Notes under the pieces: generated by a model | The model's input: only the letters and a program-made list of their open reading frames with translations | Database searches by the model: none | What the model was told of the DNA's origin: nothing | Source: Candidatus Binataceae bacterium | GTDB taxonomy: Bacteria; Desulfobacterota; Binatia; Binatales; Binataceae | Assembly: GCA_030042765.1 (NCBI GenBank) | Contig: JASHZA010000370.1 | Coordinates: 1 to 8,079 of the forward strand | DNA length: 8,079 bases | Direction of reading: 5' to 3' | Translations under genes and position numbers: made by a program | In this document: in pieces, positions 1 to 6,111 of the stretch | How positions within the stretch are numbered: position 1 is the first letter of the stretch | How the letters are laid out: the number at the start of each line of letters is the position of its first letter

Positions 1-992
1 TGTGGGAGCAGGAGATCTTGTCATGGGACGAGCGTCATTGGGAAGCGGTGATAGCGCTGCTCACAACCCGTTCGGCCGACGCGGCTCGCCTGGCTTTGCG
101 TGCCGGTGCCGACGAGGTGCTGTTCCTGCCGCTGGACCCTAAGGATCTGGTCCCTTCGCTGGTCAAGCTCAGCGAGCGTCAAGGCACCGGCAGAGTAAGA
201 AGAGGATTTACGGTGTCATTGGTTAGCGTGGCGGGCGGAGCGGGCTCGAGCAGTCTTACGGCGGCACTGGCCTTTGCGTTGCGACGCCTTACCGGAAAGC
301 AGATCGTACTCGTTGATCTTGGCCTCCAAACCAGCACCCTAGCGGCCCTGCTTGACCTCGAACCCGAGCACAGTATCGCGGAATTGGCGGATCCGACCAG
401 CAAGATCGATTCGATGCGCCTGGAATCGGTGCTGTGTACCCATGAATCAGGACTGCGATTGCTCGCCGCTCCCAAGAGAATTGAAGAGGGCGAGTTGGTT
501 TCGGCATCCACCGTCGCGTCAGCGCTGACAGTTCTGCGGGAGCTGTTTGATTGTGTGATCGTGGATTGCGGGCATCACGTCAACGAAGGTTCGGTGGCCG
601 CGTGGGAGCATTCGGATCGCATCTTCTACATATTGAACCAGTCGATCACCAGCGTGTGCCCGGCACGGCGTTTCTGTGAGCTGTTCGACCGTTTGCAACT
701 CAAGGGTCCGAGGCTCGAGTTTCTTCTCAACCGGTATACGGCGGGGAACGCGATTTCGACTGAAAAAATAGAGACTGCGCTGCACCGCCCGATCGTGATC
801 CGCATTGGGCGCGACGACAAGGCTTTTAGTGCCGCGGAAATCGCCGCCGCCGATCTGGCGGTCGCCGCGCCTGGATCCGACGCCGCGATAGACATTGAAA
901 GGCTCGCATGCGCGCTGCTGGGACAGGCTCGCAACGGTCAAGCCCCGCGTCACGGTGTCTTTAATCGGCTCCTTTCAGCCTTGCGCGCATAA
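1..992 (+). CDS. tadZ: TadZ/CpaE-like pilus localisation protein (5' truncated)
   Basis: Partial gene, open at the left edge; the first complete codon is at position 3 and the stop is TAA at 990-992. In Tad systems this protein is a ParA/MinD-like ATPase fold that places the pilus machine at a cell pole or assembly site. The first ~55 visible residues look like the second half of a receiver (CheY-like) domain, with TTRSADAARLALRAGADEV matching the beta4-alpha4-beta5 part; this domain is normal at the N-terminus of CpaE. The TTG at 18 lies inside this fold and is unlikely to be the true start. The ParA part begins near 210. Its P-loop (about 228-260) reads VAGGAGSSSLT, so the lysines of KGGxGKT are absent. 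The A' strand VLVDLGLQTS (around 306-335) and Walker B-like VIVDCGHH (555-578) follow. TadZ proteins often have an atypical P-loop. It is followed after 11 bases by tadA. The family call is firm; ATPase activity is doubtful. Confidence 0.88.
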   Translation, partial: WEQEILSWDERHWEAVIALLTTRSADAARLALRAGADEVLFLPLDPKDLVPSLVKLSERQGTGRVRRGFTVSLVSVAGGAGSSSLTAALAFALRRLTGKQIVLVDLGLQTSTLAALLDLEPEHSIAELADPTSKIDSMRLESVLCTHESGLRLLAAPKRIEEGELVSASTVASALTVLRELFDCVIVDCGHHVNEGSVAAWEHSDRIFYILNQSITSVCPARRFCELFDRLQLKGPRLEFLLNRYTAGNAISTEKIETALHRPIVIRIGRDDKAFSAAEIAAADLAVAAPGSDAAIDIERLACALLGQARNGQAPRHGVFNRLLSALRA

Positions 993-993
993 C

Positions 994-998
994 AGGGG
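994..998 (+). promoter_or_regulatory. Ribosome binding site of tadA
   Basis: AGGGG lies five bases before the ATG at 1004, just after the tadZ stop codon. It supports this ATG as the start and tight operon coupling with tadZ. Confidence 0.7.
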
Positions 999-1003
999 CA
1001 ACT

Positions 1004-2392
1004 ATGGGATTGTTGGATCGTCTCCAGCCATCAAGCCAGCAGGCTCAGCGAGCGGTTGTTCCCGGCTTGTCGCTCTTGCACGGAGAGCCTCATCCACGAG
1101 GTGTGGCAGAAACCGAGCAGGCGCAACTTTTCGAGAGTCTCAAGGCTCGTGTGCAGGACCGACTCCTTCAAAGAGTCGACCTTTCGAAAATTGACGAGAT
1201 TGGGTATGGCACCGTTCTCGCGGATATCACCAAGGTCATCAACACCCTGATTGCCGAGGACGGAATCCTTATCACCGATGCGGATCGAACGTCTCTGATC
1301 GAGGTCACGATCAACGATATCCTCGGACTAGGGCCGCTGGAGCCCCTGCTTCAGGACAACGACATCTCGGACATTCTGGTCAATGGAGCCAGCGAAGTAT
1401 GGGTCGAGCGCAAGGGCATACTTCATCGAACGGAGGTCCACTTTCGCGACGAGGCGCATCTGTTGAGCATAATCAACCGTATTGTGTCGAGAGTGGGTCG
1501 CAGGATCGACGAAGCGTCGCCGATGGTGGACGCGCGGCTCCCCGATGGGTCGCGCGTCAATGCCGTTATCCGGCCACTCGCTATAGACGGCGCGGGATTG
1601 TCTATACGGCGCTTTGGCGGGCATCACTTCCATATGGAGGACTTCATAAGAAACAAAACCTTGAGTTTGGAGATGGCGGACTTTCTGCACGCGGCGGTGC
1701 TCACTCGCCTCAACATTCTGGTCAGTGGAGGAACCGGCAGCGGCAAGACGACATTGCTAAATTGTCTGTCCTCATACCTGCCTGCTAACCAACGGATTAT
1801 TACGATCGAGGATGCCGCCGAACTGGCGCTTCAGCAGCCGCATGTGTTCAGGCTCGAGGGCCGCCCTCCCAACGTCGAGGGCAAAGGCGAAGTCACCATT
1901 CGGGATCTCTTCCGCAATACTTTGCGGATGCGTCCCGACCGTGTGATCGTTGGTGAGGTGCGCGGCGCGGAAGTGCTTGACATGTTGCAGGCGATGTCGA
2001 CCGGACACGACGGCTCGATGGCGACCATACACGCAAATAATCCGCGGGATTCGCTCGGGCGGCTCGAGATGATGATGCTGTTATCGGGCATTGCTTTGCC
2101 CGAAAAGGCGATGCGGCAATATATCGCAGCGGCGATCAACCTGATCGTCCACATCGCGCGGCTTTCTGACGGGAGCCGCAAGGTCATCAAGATTGCGGAG
2201 ATCACCGGCATGGAAGGTGAGACGGTCCTGACCCAGGATGTCTTCGAGTATGTGACAACGGGCACCAATGCCGTCGGCAAGGTAATCGGACAGTTCCGTC
2301 CGACGGGCACGCGGCCGTTCTATATCGAACGCATGAGTGCCGCAGGCGTTGCGCCTTCTCCCGAAATGTTTCAGAAGGCGGCTGAGGGATAG
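1004..2392 (+). CDS. tadA: TadA/CpaF, Tad pilus assembly ATPase
   Basis: Secretion-ATPase superfamily (VirB11/PilB-like, GspE family) motor of the Tad pilus. It is a cytoplasmic hexamer that hydrolyses ATP to drive Flp pilin polymerisation at the TadB/TadC platform. The 462 residues are normal for CpaF. An N-terminal helical region runs to about residue 95. The CpaF-typical segment ISDILVNGASEVWVERKG follows, then RVGRRIDEASPMVDARLPDG. The catalytic core is complete: Walker A GGTGSGKT at residues 242-249 (Lys248), Asp box IITIEDAAEL starting at 265, Walker B RPDRVIVGEVRG at 310-321 (Glu318), and His box TGHDGSMATIHANN at 333-346. No key residue is missing. ATG 1004 is chosen for its AGGGG site. 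The gene lies 11 bases after tadZ and 3 bases before tadB. The call is very secure. Confidence 0.97.
   Translation: MGLLDRLQPSSQQAQRAVVPGLSLLHGEPHPRGVAETEQAQLFESLKARVQDRLLQRVDLSKIDEIGYGTVLADITKVINTLIAEDGILITDADRTSLIEVTINDILGLGPLEPLLQDNDISDILVNGASEVWVERKGILHRTEVHFRDEAHLLSIINRIVSRVGRRIDEASPMVDARLPDGSRVNAVIRPLAIDGAGLSIRRFGGHHFHMEDFIRNKTLSLEMADFLHAAVLTRLNILVSGGTGSGKTTLLNCLSSYLPANQRIITIEDAAELALQQPHVFRLEGRPPNVEGKGEVTIRDLFRNTLRMRPDRVIVGEVRGAEVLDMLQAMSTGHDGSMATIHANNPRDSLGRLEMMMLLSGIALPEKAMRQYIAAAINLIVHIARLSDGSRKVIKIAEITGMEGETVLTQDVFEYVTTGTNAVGKVIGQFRPTGTRPFYIERMSAAGVAPSPEMFQKAAEG
2384..2388 (+). promoter_or_regulatory. Ribosome binding site of tadB, deciding a TTG start
   Basis: GAGGG lies within the last codons of tadA, seven bases before the TTG at 2396. 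This spacing supports the TTG start of tadB and suggests that its translation follows on from tadA. Confidence 0.65.
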
Positions 2393-2395
2393 CGC

Positions 2396-3358
2396 TTGGA
2401 ACTCGAATTCGCGCTCCCAATTCTTTTGTTCGTGTTGCTGATGGCCGCGGCCATCTTGCTATATAGCGGCAGAGAGCGCGCTTTCTCCGACAGAGACAAA
2501 AGAGTTATGCATCGGCTGGGACTCGAGCCGATGCGCATGCCGATTGGCCGTTTCAGCCGCTTCGAGCTTTTGGGAGAAGGCGAAGCAGGGTCATCAGCGG
2601 CTACGGGCCACAATTTCATTACACGGACACTCGGTGAAATGATCGACGAGGCCGGCGTGATGCTTTCACTAGACCTGCTCACCGGTATGATCATCGGATT
2701 GTTCCTGTTCGGGTTCGCCGTCAGCGTCGATTATTTTCATGTCGGGCCTGCGCTCGCCTTCGCAACCGTGCTCGCCGCGTTGCCGCTGTTCTACCTGCGA
2801 TTCCTGCGCAAAGGCCGGCTCAGAACAATTGGCCAGCAGCTGCCCTACGTATTGGATCTGTTGAAATCGGCGTTGGAGGCAGGGCACACGCTCCTAAGGG
2901 CGCTGGAGTTGGCGGCGGAGAATTCTCCGGAGCCGATGGCGAGCGAATTGCGCCGCGTGGTTGAACAGGTACAGGTGGGAATCTCTCTGCCGAGGGCGCT
3001 CGAGAGCATATATCTGCGAATCCCCCAGGAAGAGCTCGGCTTTCTGGCGATCGCGGTCCGGATTCAGGCCCAGGTTGGCAGTAGCCTCGCGGAAATCCTG
3101 CGCCACGTTGCCGACGGAGTGCGGACCCGCCAGCGGCTGCAACAGCAGATAAGGATGTTGACCGCACAATCCCGGACGAGCGCCGTGATTGTGACTCTTT
3201 TGCCGTTCGTCGTGCTTGCGGCGTTCGCCTTTATTCGGCCAGGGTATGCAGCGCCTTTCTTCCACGACCCCACCGGTATCAAGCTGCTCGAGACGGCCAT
3301 TGTGCTCGACCTGATGGCCTTTCTGGCAATGCGGAGGATCGCCCGCGTCGAATACTGA
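2396..3358 (+). CDS. tadB: TadB, Tad pilus inner-membrane platform protein
   Basis: Type II secretion F family (GspF/PilC-like) membrane protein that forms, with TadC, the inner-membrane platform worked by the TadA motor. The 320 residues show an N-terminal hydrophobic segment (about 5-24, LPILLFVLLMAAAILLYSG), then a soluble stretch and a hydrophobic pair (about 94-114 and 118-137). The T2SSF helical domain spans about 149-260, opening LPYVLDLLKSALEAGHTLLRA and including LPRALESIYLRIPQEELGFL. Two C-terminal membrane segments follow (about 262-280 and 296-315). The length and segment order fit TadB. The start is TTG, supported by GAGGG at 2384-2388 and by the N-terminal membrane segment directly after it. 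It is distinguished from TadC by its position directly after tadA and by the extended N-terminal region. Confidence 0.93.
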   Translation: MELEFALPILLFVLLMAAAILLYSGRERAFSDRDKRVMHRLGLEPMRMPIGRFSRFELLGEGEAGSSAATGHNFITRTLGEMIDEAGVMLSLDLLTGMIIGLFLFGFAVSVDYFHVGPALAFATVLAALPLFYLRFLRKGRLRTIGQQLPYVLDLLKSALEAGHTLLRALELAAENSPEPMASELRRVVEQVQVGISLPRALESIYLRIPQEELGFLAIAVRIQAQVGSSLAEILRHVADGVRTRQRLQQQIRMLTAQSRTSAVIVTLLPFVVLAAFAFIRPGYAAPFFHDPTGIKLLETAIVLDLMAFLAMRRIARVEY

Positions 3359-3375
3359 TCAGCCGGGCAATCAAG

Positions 3376-4275
3376 ATGATATCCGACGAAGCCGTATTGG
3401 CGATGTTCGTCTTCGCAATGGTGGCCATTGGTGCGGCGAGTCTCTCGTTCGGGCTGATCGGTGGCAGGCAGCCCTCCGCCAACCTGCGGATACCGGGTCG
3501 TCGCTCCGGCCGCCGCATTGGATGGCTCTACGACGTGTGGCAGGGTCTGGCCAAAAGGCTCGAACAGCGCATTCAGAGCGACAAGCCGGCTATTCGACGC
3601 TTGCAGGAGGCTCTGATCAACGCCGGGTTCGAACGTCTCCGGGGATTCGTAATCTTTCGCTCCCTTCAGGTACTTGCCACCATGGTCGGAGGGCTTGCTG
3701 GGTTGGCTATTTCCGGCAGTATCGGCTCGAACTGGTTCACGTCTTTCCTCGGGGGCGCATCCCTGGGGTTCCTTCTGCCCTACGTGGTGCTGAAGCGTTT
3801 GCGCCGACGTCGCCAATTGAAAATCACGCGCGAGCTTCCAGCCGTTCTCGATCTTTTGACAGTCAGTCTCGAAGCGGGCCTTAGCATAGCCGACGCGATC
3901 AAAACCGTTGGGATGTATGTCGAGCGACAAGGACATGTGCTGGGCTCGGAGCTATCGATCTCAACCTCCGAAATGGTCGCGGGCCTACGGCTTGAAGACT
4001 GTCTGCGAAACCTCGGAGAGCGAACCGGCGTCGACGAACTCAAGTTAGTCGCGTCACTCTTGATCCAGAGCGAGAAGATCGGCGGTAGCCTGGGACCGGC
4101 GCTTCGGGCCAGCGCTGAACAAATGGTTACTAATCGCCGGCTCAAAGCCGAAGAGGCGGCACAAAAGAGCACTATCAAAATGCTGGTGCCGCTGGTGCTA
4201 TTTACCCTACCGTCTATGATAATCATCATTCTCGGACCGGCGATAATTCAGATTGCGCGTGTACTCACCGGCTAA
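3376..4275 (+). CDS. tadC: TadC, Tad pilus inner-membrane platform protein
   Basis: Second T2SSF-family platform protein, a diverged paralogue of the preceding gene and its probable partner in the inner membrane. The 299 residues show an N-terminal membrane segment (about 6-30), two more around 93-139, and the T2SSF domain at about 154-265. That domain opens LPAVLDLLTVSLEAGLSIADA, closely parallel to LPYVLDLLKSALEAGHTLLRA in TadB, and contains GERTGVDELKLVASLLIQSE, typical of TadC. A long C-terminal hydrophobic segment runs about 269-297. It begins 17 bases after tadB; no strong Shine-Dalgarno sequence is visible before ATG 3376. It is the last gene of the tight cluster; a 232-base gap follows before the pilins. 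Confidence 0.93.
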   Translation: MISDEAVLAMFVFAMVAIGAASLSFGLIGGRQPSANLRIPGRRSGRRIGWLYDVWQGLAKRLEQRIQSDKPAIRRLQEALINAGFERLRGFVIFRSLQVLATMVGGLAGLAISGSIGSNWFTSFLGGASLGFLLPYVVLKRLRRRRQLKITRELPAVLDLLTVSLEAGLSIADAIKTVGMYVERQGHVLGSELSISTSEMVAGLRLEDCLRNLGERTGVDELKLVASLLIQSEKIGGSLGPALRASAEQMVTNRRLKAEEAAQKSTIKMLVPLVLFTLPSMIIIILGPAIIQIARVLTG

Positions 4276-4507
4276 GCCTACAAAGGAATGCCGCAGTGTC
4301 ATTTTTGTGTAATTGCAATGTCCGCGCATCTCATCAAGTAGAACGGAATAGGACATACCTACGAATTACGTTACCACCGCTTGAGTTACCTCAGAAGCTC
4401 CATGACACGTTAATCCGGTAGCTGGCCTCTACGATTCCAGAGCTTTCTGTCACCTCTCTTGCGTCTTATGACTGCCGAGGGCTTGAACAACGCGAGAAGG
4501 AGTGTTT
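4276..4507 (+). other. Intergenic region upstream of the pilin genes
   Basis: This 232-base stretch between tadC and the first pilin has no convincing reading frame and looks richer in A+T than the flanking genes. It is the natural place for a separate pilin promoter, because major pilins are usually made in large excess over the assembly machine. I could not find a convincing sigma-70 or sigma-54 promoter, nor a hairpin followed by a T-run that would terminate the tad operon. The last bases carry the strong ribosome binding site of the first pilin. Confidence 0.5.
4495..4502 (+). promoter_or_regulatory. Strong ribosome binding site of the first pilin
   Basis: AGAAGGAG ends five bases before ATG 4508. 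It decides the start: the in-frame GTG at 4502 overlaps this site and is unlikely to be used. It is the best Shine-Dalgarno match in the window, in keeping with high pilin expression. Confidence 0.8.
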
Positions 4508-4693
4508 ATGAGGTTTGGCTATCAAAGGTATGTAGCGATTCGAGAGGTTTGGGCGGCCAGAGGACAGACAATGACTGAGTACGCGCTGATCCTCGCAGCC
4601 ATCGCGGTCGTCGTGTTTGTAACCTATCAAATCATGGGGCAGAACATCGGTTCGCTGGTCAACCGGGTCAACACTGCTTTGACCTCAACATAA
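4508..4693 (+). CDS. flp: Flp-type (type IVb) pilin, copy 1
   Basis: Small pilin subunit of the Tad pilus, 61 residues. A basic leader ends at Gly19 (AARG). Then comes the Flp processing signature QTMTEYALI: the expected cleavage is after Gly19, leaving Glu at mature position 5 followed by Tyr, the hallmark Glu-Tyr pair of Flp pilins. The mature protein would be 42 residues. Its hydrophobic helix (about mature 7-24, ALILAAIAVVVFVTYQIM) both anchors it in the membrane and packs the fibre core. A short polar tail, GQNIGSLVNRVNTALTST, ends it. ATG 4508 is chosen over GTG 4502 because of the Shine-Dalgarno spacing. The prepilin peptidase (TadV/CpaA) needed for cleavage is not in the window. A near copy follows downstream. 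Confidence 0.93.
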   Translation: MRFGYQRYVAIREVWAARGQTMTEYALILAAIAVVVFVTYQIMGQNIGSLVNRVNTALTST

Positions 4694-4700
4694 CGCGAAA
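4537..4700 (+). repeat. Direct repeat unit A (pilin duplication)
   Basis: First unit of a 164-bp direct repeat; the second is at 4754-4917, a constant offset of 217 with no gaps. I count 13 mismatches (about 92% identity). The first 57 bases (4537-4593) are identical. The repeat runs from inside the leader to seven bases past the stop codon (CGCGAAA), so it covers most of the pilin gene but not its ribosome binding site. Confidence 0.95.
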
Positions 4701-4736
4701 TTTTACCCGCTGACCCCGTGACGGTTCGCACTCGCC

Positions 4737-4910
4737 ATGAGCCTATACTTGATGATTCGAGAGGTTTGGGCGGCCAGAGGACAGACAATGACTGAGTACG
4801 CGCTGATCCTAGCGGCCGTCGCGGTCGTAGTGTTCGTAACCTATGAGGTCATGGGGCAGAACATCGGTTCGCTAGTCAACCGGGTGGACAAGGCTTTGAC
4901 CTCAACATAA
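4737..4910 (+). CDS. flp: Flp-type (type IVb) pilin, copy 2 (57 residues)
   Basis: Second pilin, ending in TAA at 4908-4910. Two ATG starts are possible: 4737 (MSLYLMIREVWAARG leader) or 4752 (leader MIREVWAARG). An in-frame stop at 4719-4721 limits the upstream end. The processing site (AARG then QTMTEYALI) and the 42-residue mature length match copy 1. The mature proteins differ at five sites: I13V, Q22E, I23V, N36D and T37K, so three of the changes alter charge. Neither ATG has a good Shine-Dalgarno sequence. Translation may be weak or coupled to copy 1, whose stop is 43 bases upstream. The intact frame, with 7 of 13 base changes silent, argues that the gene is not decaying. It may be a minor or alternative subunit; that role is inference. 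Confidence 0.85.
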   Translation: MSLYLMIREVWAARGQTMTEYALILAAVAVVVFVTYEVMGQNIGSLVNRVDKALTST

Positions 4911-4917
4911 CGCGAAA
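4754..4917 (+). repeat. Direct repeat unit B (pilin duplication)
   Basis: Second unit of the 164-bp direct repeat, ~92% identical to 4537-4700. Its left edge falls on the last base of the ATG at 4752, so that start codon spans the duplication junction. Unique DNA of 53 bases (4701-4753) separates the units. Confidence 0.95.
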
Positions 4918-4989
4918 GCTTGCACGGCGATCTTGAACAGCGCGTGCTCGCGAGTGAGCCATACGATTTGACGTCGGCTGCTAGTTGTT

Positions 4990-5979
4990 GTGCACGAAAC
5001 CACTCTCCTCCGAAGATGTGGCCGAGTGCTGATACGCCTGTTTCGAATCGGGACGGCAATCTTGGTTACTGCGGTTGTTTGCGGCGGCGGCCGGCAGGCC
5101 GCTGCCTCCGAGTTCGGCGTGAGCAGCTATCGGCCCGGCTTGATGGATCTGTTCGTGGGGTTTGTCCCTCCCCCAGGATCTCTCACTATCAAGGATCAAT
5201 TTCTCTATCAGGATGCGAGGGCGCATGTCGTCCTCGAGGGTCCACGTATTCAGTCTCACGCTCATACCGTGGCTTATACCGATGCTCTATTCGCGGCTTA
5301 CGCGACCAAAATTCTTCTTCTCGGTGCGTATTGGACGTTAGGCATTCTTCCTCAAGTGAGGCTCGCTGACCAATCCATACTTGCCGGACCGATTGGCCGG
5401 CCGGACTCCAAACAAACCTCCACCGTAGCAGGTCTCGGCGATCTTATTTTACTGCCATATTTGCTTGGTTGGAATTTTGGTCAATTCCATGTCAGCACTG
5501 ACTGCATGCTTTACATGCCAACAGGCAGCTACGACCGCCAACGAATCATCGATATCGGTGACAATCGATGGGCATTCGAGCCCGACGTCGGCGTTACCTG
5601 GATGCAGGAACGTTCGCGAATCGAAGCATCAGTCTTTATCGGCTATACGATCAATACCAAGAATACCGCCTCTCATTACCTCAGCGGAGATGAATTCCAC
5701 GCCGACTTTGCGCTGGCGGAACACCTCCCTCACGGGTTGATTCTCGGGATGGCCGGCTATGCCTTTCAGCAGACGACTGGTGACTCTGGAAGCGGCGCGA
5801 TTTTTGGTCCATTCAAAGGGCGGGTCATCGCGCTGGGTCCGTTGATCGGCTCCACCTTCCCGATCATGAGACACTTAGTCACTTTTACATTCAAGTACGA
5901 AGTCGAATTTGAAGCGCAGAACCGGCTTACCGGGAATGAGTTATGGCTAACCGCTAGTTGTCCCTTGTTCGGGAATTAG
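4990..5979 (+). CDS. Secreted Phenol_MetA_deg-family protein, probable outer-membrane barrel
   Basis: Frame of 329 residues with a GTG start at 4990; no ATG is available and an in-frame stop lies at 4969-4971. GTG 5026 is an alternative that would give a more usual signal peptide. An arginine-rich stretch (RVLIRLFRIG) and hydrophobic core (TAILVTAVVCGGG) end near QAAAS, an apparent signal peptidase I site. The rest alternates short beta-like segments rich in Gly, Tyr and Phe. Recognisable family patterns are LGDLILLPYLLGWNFGQFH, MPTGSYD, NRWAFEPDVGVTW, GYTINTKN, YLSGDEFHADFALAEHLP, GYAFQQTTGDSG and FKGRVIALGP. The Phenol_MetA_deg family (named from meta-pathway phenol gene clusters, often labelled transporter) is thought to form outer-membrane barrels; substrates are mostly unknown. 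No aromatic degradation genes are nearby. It starts 79 bases after the second pilin, on the same strand; a link to the pilus is unproven. Confidence 0.8.
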   Translation: MHETTLLRRCGRVLIRLFRIGTAILVTAVVCGGGRQAAASEFGVSSYRPGLMDLFVGFVPPPGSLTIKDQFLYQDARAHVVLEGPRIQSHAHTVAYTDALFAAYATKILLLGAYWTLGILPQVRLADQSILAGPIGRPDSKQTSTVAGLGDLILLPYLLGWNFGQFHVSTDCMLYMPTGSYDRQRIIDIGDNRWAFEPDVGVTWMQERSRIEASVFIGYTINTKNTASHYLSGDEFHADFALAEHLPHGLILGMAGYAFQQTTGDSGSGAIFGPFKGRVIALGPLIGSTFPIMRHLVTFTFKYEVEFEAQNRLTGNELWLTASCPLFGN

Positions 5980-6037
5980 CTCGCCCTATTTCCGGTACGA
6001 TATCGCAGGGGGAATGGGCTTTGCGTCACTGCTAAGA

Positions 6038-6051
6038 ACGCAGAACTGCGT
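6038..6051. repeat. Short inverted repeat upstream of the PAS gene
   Basis: ACGCAG at 6038-6043 and CTGCGT at 6046-6051 form a perfect inverted repeat around two bases. TGCGTC also occurs at 6022-6027 and again at 6047-6052. The site lies 60 bases before the start of the PAS gene, so it could be a small operator. No T-run follows, so it is not a typical terminator. With six-base arms it could also be chance. Confidence 0.3.
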
Positions 6052-6095
6052 CGCCTTAACGCATTATCGAAAAGCTGAGGTTACGTCGCTCTTCT

Positions 6096-6102
6096 GGGGA
6101 GA
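6096..6102 (+). promoter_or_regulatory. Ribosome binding site of the PAS gene
   Basis: GGGGAGA lies nine bases before ATG 6112. With the in-frame stop at 6076-6078, it fixes this ATG as the only good start. Confidence 0.65.
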
Positions 6103-6111
6103 TGGCATTCG

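Noticed and set aside
18..20. TTG as the start of tadZ
   Set aside because: The frame is open upstream to the window edge, and residues around this codon belong to a receiver-like fold that needs an N-terminal half; the start is outside the window.
3064..3936. A 290-codon minus-strand reading frame across the tadB/tadC junction
   Set aside because: It lies opposite two well-supported genes, shows low-complexity translated sequence with no recognisable domain, and has no start signal. It is a shadow of high-GC coding DNA.
4389..4417. Possible sigma-70 promoter (TTACCT, 17 bases, GTTAAT) before the first pilin
   Set aside because: Only 3 of 6 and 4 of 6 bases match the consensus, which is expected by chance in a stretch of this length.
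4420..4444. Bulged hairpin AGCTGG...CCAGAGCT in the gap before the pilins
   Set aside because: The arms are short and imperfect, with no T-run after them, so neither a terminator nor a named RNA element is supported.
4932..4952. Resemblance of CTTGAACAGCGCG after copy 2 to CTTGAACAACGCG before copy 1, as a trace of a third pilin unit
   Set aside because: The match is only 13 bases with one mismatch. It is not followed by pilin-like sequence, and its spacing differs from the 217-base repeat offset.
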